Shown piece by piece: positions 8,875-16,948 of a stretch of DNA of 64,000 nucleotides. The stretch is from Duganella rivi (GTDB lineage: Bacteria > Pseudomonadota > Gammaproteobacteria > Burkholderiales > Burkholderiaceae_D): positions 1 to 64,000 of the forward strand of contig NZ_WWCK01000003.1 in assembly GCF_009857435.1 (NCBI RefSeq), given 5' to 3'. Below the pieces are notes generated by a model. That model was given only the letters and a program-made list of their open reading frames with translations. It ran no database searches and was not told the DNA's origin. Numbering within the stretch: position 1 is the stretch's first letter; every line of letters starts with the position of its first letter. The position numbers and the translations under genes were made by a program.

Positions 8875-9584
8875 TAAAAAAAATTGTTACGTTATTGTTG
8901 TTGTCCGGGACGGTAGTTTGCCACGCGCAGAATGGCAGTGCGCCCAGCTTGGGTGAACGCTTGAATTCTGTTTTTGAACAGGTGGCCAAGAAAGCCGGTC
9001 TGGTGAAAGACTACGGCACGCCGAGAAAGGTCAATCGGGGCGCACGGCCTGAAATTATTTTGAAGGACAATACCATCACGTGGAATGGCAAGCCGCTAGC
9101 GCTCGGACAGTCCATTGAGGAGTGGCGCAAGGTCATCGGCAAGGGCGCGGTTTGTTCAGCCAGGAATGAACGGCCGGGCTGGTGCAAATGGGATGCCTTG
9201 GGGATTGAGATTGCCGGCAGCATTGGCAAGCCCAACCAGGTCGGTACGTTCAACGTCAATTTCAATCGCGCTGCGGATGAAGGTCTCTACGATCTGCGCG
9301 CGCGCGATGCGGCGGGAAAGCCGATTGATCCGGTGTGGCTGTCAAAGGGCGTGTTTCCCGGGTATCTCGAGTTCGACGGGTTTGGCATCGACAAACTGAC
9401 CAAGTTTTGGGAGGTCCGCGCGAGCGTCGATCGCCAGCATGACTTGCGTTGTGGCTTGCGTGACTGCAGCCATCCATTGGGAGCGTTCGGAGAGTCTGCC
9501 GCTATCTATATGATCTTGATGTCGAATGACGAATATGGCGTGATTAAAGAGTTTGCGATTGCCAACGATAGCACTCACCAATGA
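8871..9584 (+). CDS. Exported protein of a locally amplified unknown family (copy 1), immunity candidate
   Basis: A 237-residue protein with a signal peptide (MIKKIVTLLLL...CHAQ, cleavage near residue 19). It shares long blocks with the gene at 12401: LGERL near the mature N-terminus, a WCKWDALGIEI block, GVFPGYLEFDGFGID, KFWEVRASV and DLRCGLRDCSHPLG. The four or so conserved cysteines suggest disulphides in the periplasm. Its ATG overlaps the stop of the vgrG pseudogene tail, so it was coupled to that vgrG before decay. I do not recognise the family; the T6SS setting and export signal make an immunity role plausible. Confidence 0.7.
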   Translation: MIKKIVTLLLLSGTVVCHAQNGSAPSLGERLNSVFEQVAKKAGLVKDYGTPRKVNRGARPEIILKDNTITWNGKPLALGQSIEEWRKVIGKGAVCSARNERPGWCKWDALGIEIAGSIGKPNQVGTFNVNFNRAADEGLYDLRARDAAGKPIDPVWLSKGVFPGYLEFDGFGIDKLTKFWEVRASVDRQHDLRCGLRDCSHPLGAFGESAAIYMILMSNDEYGVIKEFAIANDSTHQ

Positions 9585-9616
9585 AGTCGCGCGTGCTTAA
9601 CAAGGCTATCTTCATT

Positions 9617-10634
9617 TGTGCGATTCACAGACATCATTTCAATTTTCGCAGCGATAGCTCGGCCCGATAGTTCTGCTCCTGAAGACGCTCTTTTGACGAG
9701 TCGAATTTAGCGCTGACCTCCTCCCATAGGGGCGTCTTGTCAGAAAGTTCGGTAAGGCGCTCGTTGGGCGTTTTTCCATCAAGAGAGCTATGTGGCCTGT
9801 CCCAGTTGTAGTAGTGCTGCCATTCCGCCAGCAAGTCGGGAAGCAGCGGATCTTTGATATCGATTGTGGAATAGAACTCGTCGAGATCAGTCCGCTGGGA
9901 TCTCTCTACCTTCCCGTTTAAGTGAGGGATGCCGGTTTGATGGGGCGGAATTTAATCCCCCATTCGAGTAGCCGTTCTTGAAATTTTGTGGCGAAAAATT
10001 CGCGACCACGATCTGTTTGAATTCGTTGAATCGGAAACGGCATTTCTTCGATCACTGCATCGAAGAACTCCATCGTGTTGTCCGCAGTTCTGCGGCGATA
10101 GAGGCGTAGCACCTTGTAGCGCGTGCAGTCGTCAATGGCCGTGTACTGATAAATGTCAAGCGCGATCTTGCAAACGTCGATCTGTACACGGTCTCCTGAT
10201 ATGGGCCGGCTGTACCTGGTGATCTGTTTTCTGTAGGCCCGTTTGTGATTTAGGATTGGCTTGCCAATGCGTCCCAGGATCTTATGAATGGTCGCGGTCG
10301 ATAGCGAATTTTCGTGCAAGCGCCGTAGCTCATTTTGGATTCGACGATGTCCAAGTTTGCGCTTGCGGAGGTCTGCAATCAGCTTCTCATGCGCTGGCAG
10401 TACCTTCTTGGAAGGAGAAGACTTGGGACGGCGGCTCTGTTCCTGGAGGCCCGCTCCTCCAAGTTCTTGATACCGGGTCCACCACTTACGCAGCGTTGGT
10501 CGAGAGATGCCGCAACGCAGGCATACAACGGCTGCGTTGCCGAGTTCCTCATACAGCTGAACCCATCGTAACCGCTTCCGGATGTCGTCGTTCATGACAC
10601 TATTTTAGTTAAAATGATGTCTATGAATCACACA
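9617..10634 (-). mobile_element. IS481-type insertion sequence, degraded
   Basis: The element is bounded by imperfect terminal inverted repeats: 9617-9644 (starting TGTGCGATTCACAGACATCA) and 10607-10634 (reverse complement starting TGTGTGATTCATAGACATCA), which agree at 24 of 28 positions. Total length is about 1,018 bp, normal for IS481 elements. It carries one transposase gene, interrupted by a frameshift. No clean target-site duplication abuts the ends (TTCATT on the left, TCAATT on the right), so either the ends have decayed or a rearrangement followed insertion. It sits between the exported-protein gene and a lipase fragment. Confidence 0.85.
9634..10595 (-). pseudogene. IS481-family transposase, frameshifted
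   Basis: The N-terminal frame (start 10595) has an IS481 helix-turn-helix (CGISRPTLRKWW) and the DDE core start (VQIDVCK, then IQTDRGREFF). It stops at about 9918 after GIKFRPIKPAS. Translating on in the neighbouring frame gives PHLNGKVERSQ with the catalytic Glu, and then the C-terminal segment that ends at 9634. The reading is restored by one extra C in the TCCCTC run near 9927, so a single-base deletion inactivated the gene. Without the third acidic residue in frame, the product should be inactive. Confidence 0.9.
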
Positions 10635-10657
10635 TCAATTAAAGCCAGGAAACTAAG

Positions 10658-11178
10658 ATGCAGAGTTATGACCATGAGTACTTCTTCATCAAAAAGAAGA
10701 AGGATGATCGGTTGCCGTCCTTGACGCCAGACGAAAATATGGTGCGAGCGGTGGTGCGCAGGCCAGCTTCGAAAAAATCGAATGGCGCATGCGTAAAGGG
10801 CTTGAGCCCGAGCAGGGAAGGAGGCCATCAGAAAAAGAGACTACTGGATTCACGCATCACATGGTAAGGGAAGAAGGCAAAAATAAAATATTCGTGGGCG
10901 GGGAAACTAAAGTAGAAACGATGTACGGTCCAGCTGGTGGCAGCGTGGTGACTTACGATACTAGTTTCTGGGAAATCCAGTGTGCTAAGCAGGATGGGCT
11001 GGGGGATGGCACGGTCCCAGTTAGTTCTGGGGAGGCCCCACGTAATGCGGGTGGCTCACATATTAAGCAACAATTCCGTCTACAAGGTTTTGCCCATGAG
11101 CCGTCGTATAAAAATCCCACGGCTCAGCGAGTAACACTCTATGCGATTACAAAAATCGCTTCGTTAGCAAAGCTATGA
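10658..11178 (+). pseudogene. C-terminal stub of a T6SS lipase (Tle-type) effector
   Basis: Only the 3' end of a larger gene remains. From about 10709 one frame reads VLDARRKYGASGGAQ, IEWRMRKGLEPEQ, MYGPAGGSVVTYDT, then GLGDGTVPVSSGEAP and a C-terminal HEPSYKNP. DGTVP followed by a nearby His is typical of the acid and base region of alpha/beta-hydrolase lipases of T6SS effectors. The N-terminal half with the Ser nucleophile is missing, and the upstream 50 codons lie in another frame, so there is at least one frameshift as well as truncation. The stop overlaps the Tli4-like gene as ATGA, the usual effector-immunity coupling. The exact Tle subfamily is unclear. Confidence 0.75.
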
Positions 11179-12143
11179 AACAAACTATTCTTCTAGTGTT
11201 CATCCTGTTAGTGGCTGGATGTGATGCGACGAAAAAAACCTCTGAAAAACTCAAAATGACTTCGGCAATGAACACACACTGCGTTGGCCATAGCCTTATC
11301 GACCTGCCCGACGGCTATGCCTCGAGTCCGGGGGCATTGGGCATTTTCGTACCGATCCAGGATAGGGTAACTGATGCCAGCATTGATCTGGTCGTCGAGG
11401 AAAAAACGAACCAGGCCGCATTTGCAAAGCTGGTGAAGGAGCGGCAAGTCGCCCTGGCCGGGGTTGATCACGGCAACATGGACAAGCTTGTTTTATCACA
11501 GGAGACAGGTGATGGCGGCATGCTATTTCGGGTGAACGAAATCGACGATGCCTATAAGAGCGAAGTTCATTGGCTGTTACATGATCGTCACCTCGTCGCT
11601 CGCATCGATTCGTACAACAATCAGGTGAAGAGTGCGGAGGCATTGCTGCTTGAATTTAAAAGCAATGTCGAATACATGAGATCCGCGAAAGAACTGCCGG
11701 GCGCTTTCTGTCTCGGGGAAATCGCTGTCAAGGGAAGATATCGGTCGGAGTCCGCAAGTCTTGGCTATCGAAGCAACGCTTCGAAGATCTCGTTTGCGTT
11801 GGACTTTGATACGTTCCGTAAAGACGATACCGAATCTTTGTTGCAGCGCGTGGGTGGCAAGGATTCTTTGCTGAGGAAATTTCAGGCAAAGGAGAAAGTG
11901 CTACGGAAAAAGGAACTTACGGTAGCAGGAATGCGCGCCCAGGAATGGGGAGCTTCTGTCCTGCTGGGGGATGACGACAGTGAGAAACAAGCGAGCTTCG
12001 CACTGGAAACGATGCGGCCCGTACCCTCCGTTAGCGCTCCTAAAATTCATCTCGAGATGAACGCACAAGGCAGTGATGCGCAAGATGAAGAGGGATTAAT
12101 CACATTATGGGACAACGTCACCAAGACGATACGAATGCGCTGA
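11175..12143 (+). CDS. Tli4-like T6SS immunity lipoprotein
   Basis: A 322-residue lipoprotein: MKQTILLVFILLVAGC gives a lipobox with Cys16. The mature part is mixed alpha/beta, with blocks that resemble the Tli4 family of lipase immunity proteins: an early HCVGHSLIDLP segment, FCLGEIAVKGRY in the middle, and a SASLGYRSN segment that starts the second half. Tli4 proteins sit in the periplasm and block phospholipase effectors. The gene is intact while its probable effector upstream is only a stub, so it may be retained as an orphan defence against neighbours. The family assignment is from memory of the fold pattern and context. Confidence 0.75.
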   Translation: MKQTILLVFILLVAGCDATKKTSEKLKMTSAMNTHCVGHSLIDLPDGYASSPGALGIFVPIQDRVTDASIDLVVEEKTNQAAFAKLVKERQVALAGVDHGNMDKLVLSQETGDGGMLFRVNEIDDAYKSEVHWLLHDRHLVARIDSYNNQVKSAEALLLEFKSNVEYMRSAKELPGAFCLGEIAVKGRYRSESASLGYRSNASKISFALDFDTFRKDDTESLLQRVGGKDSLLRKFQAKEKVLRKKELTVAGMRAQEWGASVLLGDDDSEKQASFALETMRPVPSVSAPKIHLEMNAQGSDAQDEEGLITLWDNVTKTIRMR

Positions 12144-12180
12144 ACAGTAATGATGTACGCGTATTTGATCGGCTATCTGA

Positions 12181-12404
12181 ATGATAAAGAAAACCATTTT
12201 CCTTGCGTTGTTCTCATGGATGTCGCAATGCCATGCGCAGAATGCTGATAGTGGGCCGGGCATGGCTTGCGCTGCGGCTTGCGCGATTGCCGTCAGCCGC
12301 TTGGCGCATTCGGCCCCAATGCCAATATTTACATGAGAATGACAACCAACGATGAGCATGGTTCGCTGCGTGAACTGGCGATCACGTTAGATAGCAATTC
12401 ATGA
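12181..12404 (+). pseudogene. Deleted third copy of the 8871/12401 exported-protein family
   Basis: The sequence starts with a signal peptide (MIKKTIFLALFSWMSQCHAQ) very like copy 1. It then jumps, in a different frame, to the conserved C-terminal block: HGLRCGLRDCRQPLGAFG, then NANIYMRMTTNDEHGSLRE, ending at a TGA at 12402-12404. About 500 bp of the middle of the gene is missing. The last stop overlaps the ATG of the intact copy at 12401, so it was once part of the same tandem array. Confidence 0.85.
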
Positions 12405-13108
12405 TGAGTGCAGTTTTCCGTTTTCTTCTGTTCCTTGCACTACTGGCCTCGTGTCGCGCTGGTAACGCACAGTCATTGGGCGAGCGCTTGGGGCAGGCTT
12501 TTGAGAAAGCCGCCAACACGACGGGAGCGGCGAAAAATTATGGGAAGGTCAGGAGAGTCGCCAGGGGAGCCAAGCCGACGCTGGTTCTCAGGGATGGCGA
12601 CATCTATTTCAATGATAACTTGCTGTCGCTTGGGGCCAGCATCGACAGCTGGAAAAAAATTATCGGCAGTGGCAGCGTGTGCAGTCCTGAGAATGAATGG
12701 CCTAAATGGTGCAAGTGGGACGCGCTGGGAATCGAGATCGGGACGGGAGCGCATAAAACTGACAGCGTCAAATTCTTGAATATCTATTTTAATCCCGAGC
12801 TTAAGGATGCCGATGAATTTCCAGATGTGGACAAGAGCGGTAATCCCGTGGTGCGACCATGGATCGTCAACGGTGTTTTCCCCGGATATTTTGAGTTCGA
12901 TAATTTTGGTATAGACCGGCATACTAAATTCTGGGAGATCCGTGCGAGCGTGGAGCACAAGCATGATCTTCGCTGCGGACTCAGAGATTGCAGCCAGCCG
13001 TTAGGATTACTTAAGGCTGGTGTCGGCATCTATCTGCTGTTGAATCGCAATGATGAATATGGCGAATTGCGAACGTTCAGCATTACGGCCTTGGCGAGGC
13101 CGGAATGA
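12401..13108 (+). CDS. Exported protein of the locally amplified family (copy 3), immunity candidate
   Basis: A 235-residue protein with a signal peptide (FRFLLFLALLASCRAGNAQ). It aligns with the gene at 8871 over its whole length: SLGERLGQAFEKA, WCKWDALGIEIG, GVFPGYFEFDNFGID, KFWEIRASVEHKHDLRCGLRDCSQPLG and NDEYGELR. The two proteins differ most in the segment between the second and third block, as expected if that part carries binding specificity. It directly follows the deleted copy. No function is known to me. It ends 7 bp from the convergent gene at 13116. Confidence 0.7.
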   Translation: MMSAVFRFLLFLALLASCRAGNAQSLGERLGQAFEKAANTTGAAKNYGKVRRVARGAKPTLVLRDGDIYFNDNLLSLGASIDSWKKIIGSGSVCSPENEWPKWCKWDALGIEIGTGAHKTDSVKFLNIYFNPELKDADEFPDVDKSGNPVVRPWIVNGVFPGYFEFDNFGIDRHTKFWEIRASVEHKHDLRCGLRDCSQPLGLLKAGVGIYLLLNRNDEYGELRTFSITALARPE

Positions 13109-13115
13109 AGCAGAA

Positions 13116-13634
13116 TTATTGAGTGGCGTACTTTCGTGCCAAGCGGATGCCGTCGCTTGCTTTGCGGCTTGGCTTTTTGCGGCTGTCTTCGCCGGCCACT
13201 GACTCGTTGAGCTGGGTGTCGGCGAGGTAGTGGCCGGTTTGGCTTTTGTAGACGTAGAAGAATTGCTCGTAGCTCTCGTTGCGGGTGTCGCGGTCGGTGT
13301 AGATGAAGACGAGGTAGTCTCTGCCTGCCAGCTTGAACGCGGCCACGTCGTTGATGCCGGCGCAGTGCGGATACTGTTCTCCTGGCTCGGTCGACAATAT
13401 GTCGATGAACTTGGGCGCGCTGGCGGTGCCGGCCAGTAGTCCGCAACTCGGGACGTTGGCGCCGTTGGCGTAGTAGGTCAACGGCGCGATATCGTTGGCC
13501 GGTATCGTGAGCCGGGCTTTGCTGTCGTAGGCGGTCCAGCCGCGCTGGGCCAGGTATTTTGCTACGTCGGGGCCGCTTGCGGCGCTTGCGGTTTTCAGCG
13601 CAAGCAGGCTAAGCAGCAGGCAGATTTGTTTCAT
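13116..13634 (-). CDS. Exported protein, probable immunity factor of the SLT/CHAP effector operon
   Basis: A 172-residue protein. The start is ATG at 13634 (MKQICLLLSLLALKTASA, a good signal peptide), which shares a TGATG junction with the preceding gene. The mature part has two cysteines 27 residues apart (PSCGLLAG ... PHCAGIND), a central RDYLVFIYTDRD strand region, and a basic C-terminus. The Cys spacing and the CxGI(N/D) motif resemble the probable immunity protein at 7413. It is the last gene of the operon that starts with vgrG2, so immunity to the SLT/CHAP effector is the simplest role. I do not know a named family. Confidence 0.65.
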   Translation of the reverse strand: MKQICLLLSLLALKTASAASGPDVAKYLAQRGWTAYDSKARLTIPANDIAPLTYYANGANVPSCGLLAGTASAPKFIDILSTEPGEQYPHCAGINDVAAFKLAGRDYLVFIYTDRDTRNESYEQFFYVYKSQTGHYLADTQLNESVAGEDSRKKPSRKASDGIRLARKYATQ

Positions 13635-14134
13635 CAACGGTCCAGCTGCGATGACTTGGCAAGTTCCAGGTCGTTGTTGTCGTAGTACAGCGATTCCACC
13701 AGCCACCCGGCTTTTTTATCGTAGACGAAGTTGTAGTCTTCGATGCGGGTCGGGCCGATGAAGGCGCATTTGGCGCTGTCGAATCTGGTTTGCGGGATGT
13801 ATTCCTTGCCGGTCGATTTTTTCATCGCGGTCAGCATGGCGATTTCGGTATCGGCTGGACCGCGCTGGAACAGTTCGGTGTAGTTCTTGATGAATACCGG
13901 CCGGGAAATTTTCATCGATTTCATCCCGTCCATCGGCGGCAGCAGTTGTACCGGGAATTTATAGTAGCGCGCCACTTGCTCGGGCTGGCCAGTCAGGGTG
14001 GCGGTGCGGAACGATTGCCAGGTAGAGCGCAGCAGCGCCGGATCGGGCGCGCTGCACGGCTCGGCGCTGGCTGGCGAGTTCAGGCATCCTGCCAGGCTTA
14101 CGGCGCACAGCGTCAGCATCAGGGACTGCTTCAT
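13634..14134 (-). CDS. Lipoprotein, probable immunity factor next to the SLT/CHAP effector
   Basis: A 166-residue protein with a lipobox (SLAGC, Cys17) after a short hydrophobic leader. The mature domain contains two further cysteines and a C-terminal DYNFVYDKKAGWLVESLYYD segment, the pattern of a small beta-rich periplasmic domain of the nuclear-transport-factor-like sort, though I cannot confirm the fold. It overlaps the effector stop as ATGA, the tightest coupling in the operon, which makes it the first candidate for immunity to that effector. The family is not recognised. Confidence 0.65.
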   Translation of the reverse strand: MKQSLMLTLCAVSLAGCLNSPASAEPCSAPDPALLRSTWQSFRTATLTGQPEQVARYYKFPVQLLPPMDGMKSMKISRPVFIKNYTELFQRGPADTEIAMLTAMKKSTGKEYIPQTRFDSAKCAFIGPTRIEDYNFVYDKKAGWLVESLYYDNNDLELAKSSQLDR

Positions 14135-16419
14135 TTACGTTTTTCCTTTTCGGTAGGCCAGCGGTACGATACCAGATGCAGGGCGGGATCGTCGGCGGGG
14201 TCGACGGTCCAGCCGGCAAAGTCCCTGACCATGCGCGAGAAGTTGCCGCTCAGGAGGCGTACCACTTTCACCTTTCTGAATTTCTTTTTGGTTTTCTTGG
14301 TGATGGTGCCGTCTTTGCCTTTGACTTCGACTTCCTCGACGCCATCCTCGACATTTTTTTCCGTCGTGCCGGTGTAAAAACCAACGTGATACTCCGGTTT
14401 GGTGGAGCGGGTGACAACGGTGATGGCGCCGTAGCGCGGTTCACTCAGTTGCTCGCCCCAATTCTTCCACGACACGGCTTGCGCATCGTCGGTGCCGATG
14501 TAGCCAGCTTGTTCCATACACCAGTTGGTGAATGACGAGCACCATGCCGTGCCGTCGTCGCGCGCCGCATCGCGGTCCAGCGAGGTGGTCTGCAGGTATT
14601 TAACGATGTCCGGGTTGTTGAAGCGTTGCTCAATCTTCAGCATTTCGGCGTCGGCATCGGCGTAGGCTTTTTGCTGACTGGTGATGGCGGCCTGCAGTTC
14701 TGCCACTTTGGCGGCGTCCACCGGTTTCTTTTTCTGCTCGATGCCCAGCTGCTTGTGCGCGGCTTTTTCAGCTTTTTTGGCAGCCTCGCGCGCAGCGTGC
14801 TGTGCCTTCCAATCAGGGTTAGTCTTGTGGTCATCTCTGTTTTCGATGACTTTCTCGGCGCCTTCCTTGCCTTGCTCCTTGAGGGCGAATGGCATCCACG
14901 GCGCGTCGGTGCTGGCCGCAACCGTCTTGACGGCTGGCTGTTCGGCGGTCTGGACTTTCTCTTCGACCTTGAGTTTCTTGGTGTCCTTGTTGGGCAGGCT
15001 GCTGCCGATGACTTGCTGGCGCGCCGGGCCGGGCGCGCTGGTGGGTGTGCTCAGCGGCGTTTCCGGGAATTTCGGACGGGTGTAGAACTGCTTCACGTAG
15101 GCGAAGGAGGTCATGTAGACGGCGTTCCAGCCGAGGTCTTTTTTCACGGCGGCCACGATGTCTTCGAAGGTGATGTCGCGGCTCGGCGTTGGCTTGGGTG
15201 CGGCTTTTTCCTTGGCCGCTTGGGCGGCGGCGTCGAAGACGTTGGTTGGGGCTGGCGGTTTGGCCGGCGACGCGGGCTTGGGGGCAGGCGTCGGCGCTGG
15301 TTCTGGCGCAGTGGCTGCGCCGCCGGTGTTTTCGGGCGTCGGCTTCCAGCCGTTGTCGGGCGCGGGGAAGGCTTGGGCGATCTGCTCGCCGTCGTGGGTC
15401 TGCAGGACGTGCTGGTTGCCGTCTTCAGGCATGCCTTCTTTGCTGACGGCGTCGTTGTAGGCTTCAACGTCGATGCGCGGGATCAAGATCGTCACCGGCT
15501 CTTGCGACTCGGAGCTGATTTCGGGGACTTTGCCGTCGGCGCCGGTGGTCATTTCTCTGGCGCTGACTTCCCATTCGATGCCCTCGTCGGCAGGAGCGGG
15601 CGCATTGTCGCTTGCGGCGGTTTCGGCGGCCGGCGTGGATGCCGGTGCAATCGGCGTCGGCTCGGCGGATGGCGCAGGTGCGGGCGTCGCATCAGCTGCC
15701 GGCGGCGCTGCTGCCGCTGGCGCGGCGGGCTTGGCCGGGCCTGCCGGCTTAGGCGTCTTGGTCACGACGATCACCTTACGGCTGCCCATCGGCTTGCCCA
15801 TGATGTCGTTCAGCTGCACCACCAGTCCATGCGAGGCGTTGAGGATGGCTTCGATACGCTCGGCCTCGTCCACCACGGTTTTGGAATCCGGGTAGCGCTT
15901 GTTCTGCTCCAGCTCGGAAAATTCCTTGGGATGCCAGGTTTCTTTCTTGTGCTTGCCATTGCCGACCGGGACCATCTCGCGGTTACGAGTGGAGAACTCG
16001 CCATAGTGATAGCGGTAGTAGATCAGCGGTTCAAACTTGCCGGCGGCCGAGCCGTAGTCCTTGATGGTTTCGGCCTTGAGGTCGCGGAAGTAGCCCAGTC
16101 CGGCCTTGATGCTGGAGCGCGCGTCAAAGCGGTTGCTGTCGTTGACGCCGTAGGTAGCCGCCGTCTTGTCGATCACCTGCGCGATGCCGGACGCGGTCCC
16201 GTTCGGATTGGCCGCATCCGGATTGAACGACGACTCGCGCTTGGCGATGGCGATGTAATAGGCGAGGTCGCGGTTGTTGAAACCCATCTTGCGGGCTTCT
16301 TCAATGATGATGTCGATGACTTTCTGCTGCACCTCGGGCGGCACCTCGAAGCCGCGCCGGCCGCTGCCAGACAGCGGCTTGCTCTTGTCGATCGGCTCGT
16401 TGAAATGAGTATCGGTCAT
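14131..16419 (-). CDS. Bifunctional T6SS peptidoglycan effector (SLT transglycosylase + CHAP/TIGR02594 domain)
   Basis: A 762-residue protein without signal peptide. Residues about 28-150 form a lytic transglycosylase domain: AIAKRESSFNP with probable catalytic Glu62, then GTASGIAQVIDKTAATYGV. A long Ala/Pro-rich linker (about 220-430) follows. The C-terminal domain (about 600-720) shows WCSSFTNWC with the nucleophile Cys, a SWKNWG segment and EYHVGFY with the catalytic His, as in CHAP/TIGR02594 amidase-like domains. It would cut both glycan strands and peptide links. Gene order (vgrG2, exported protein, effector, two exported proteins) and overlaps at both ends support a single transcription unit. 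A Lys-rich tail closes the protein. Confidence 0.85.
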   Translation of the reverse strand: MTDTHFNEPIDKSKPLSGSGRRGFEVPPEVQQKVIDIIIEEARKMGFNNRDLAYYIAIAKRESSFNPDAANPNGTASGIAQVIDKTAATYGVNDSNRFDARSSIKAGLGYFRDLKAETIKDYGSAAGKFEPLIYYRYHYGEFSTRNREMVPVGNGKHKKETWHPKEFSELEQNKRYPDSKTVVDEAERIEAILNASHGLVVQLNDIMGKPMGSRKVIVVTKTPKPAGPAKPAAPAAAAPPAADATPAPAPSAEPTPIAPASTPAAETAASDNAPAPADEGIEWEVSAREMTTGADGKVPEISSESQEPVTILIPRIDVEAYNDAVSKEGMPEDGNQHVLQTHDGEQIAQAFPAPDNGWKPTPENTGGAATAPEPAPTPAPKPASPAKPPAPTNVFDAAAQAAKEKAAPKPTPSRDITFEDIVAAVKKDLGWNAVYMTSFAYVKQFYTRPKFPETPLSTPTSAPGPARQQVIGSSLPNKDTKKLKVEEKVQTAEQPAVKTVAASTDAPWMPFALKEQGKEGAEKVIENRDDHKTNPDWKAQHAAREAAKKAEKAAHKQLGIEQKKKPVDAAKVAELQAAITSQQKAYADADAEMLKIEQRFNNPDIVKYLQTTSLDRDAARDDGTAWCSSFTNWCMEQAGYIGTDDAQAVSWKNWGEQLSEPRYGAITVVTRSTKPEYHVGFYTGTTEKNVEDGVEEVEVKGKDGTITKKTKKKFRKVKVVRLLSGNFSRMVRDFAGWTVDPADDPALHLVSYRWPTEKEKRK

Positions 16420-16946
16420 TGCGGTTGTGGATCTTCAAGCACGGTGTTGTTGATCGGGTAGCGCGGCGCCAGCTTCCACGATGGTTCGCGCAGGCGAATC
16501 TCGCGCTGCTCGCTGACCGGCGTCGATTTCCACTTGCTGCCATAGCGCCGCCAGCGGCCGTCGAGTCCCACCAGGGCCTGGAGTTCGCAGGTGTCGCAAT
16601 TGCCGCCGGTATCCAGGTTCACTAGCAGATAACGTTGCTTGCCGGTTTCCACGCAACGCAGGGCGGATGCGATATGGAAGTCATCTCCGACCGGTTCCTG
16701 CTCCAGCAAATCGCGCTTGACGGTCTGCTTGCCCGGCTGCGTGATCACAAGCTCCTGCTCGGTGCAGCCGTCATTGACTTGTACCACGGCGTTGGCGCGA
16801 TGCGAGACCTCGCAGTACGAGCGCACCACCACTTTGGCGTCGCCGCACTGGGTTTCGTTCTTGAACCAGAACATCTCGGGCTCTGTTGCCAGTGCGGTAG
16901 CGGCGCAGGACCACAGCATGGCGGCGGAAATCATCTTTTTATGCAT
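16416..16946 (-). CDS. Exported protein between vgrG2 and the SLT/CHAP effector
   Basis: About 176 residues, starting at the ATG at 16946 (MHKKMISAAMLWSCAATALA, a signal peptide); an in-frame start at 16961 inside vgrG2 is also possible. The mature protein has many cysteines (CGDAKVVVRSYC, DGCTEQEL, RCVETG, CDTC), including a CDTC pair that could form a disulphide or bind metal. It is 2 bp downstream of vgrG2 and overlaps the effector start as ATGA. It could be an immunity factor or an envelope accessory. No family is recognised. Confidence 0.6.
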   Translation of the reverse strand: MHKKMISAAMLWSCAATALATEPEMFWFKNETQCGDAKVVVRSYCEVSHRANAVVQVNDGCTEQELVITQPGKQTVKRDLLEQEPVGDDFHIASALRCVETGKQRYLLVNLDTGGNCDTCELQALVGLDGRWRRYGSKWKSTPVSEQREIRLREPSWKLAPRYPINNTVLEDPQPQ

Positions 16947-16948
16947 AC

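Noticed and set aside
9605..10645. Target-site duplication flanking the IS481-type element
   Set aside because: TTCATT and TCAATT look alike, but no identical bases abut both ends beyond a single T.
8079..13108. Prophage remnant
   Set aside because: There are no capsid, tail, lysis or integrase genes; the spike-like pieces are vgrG-derived and the rest is effector, immunity or IS material.
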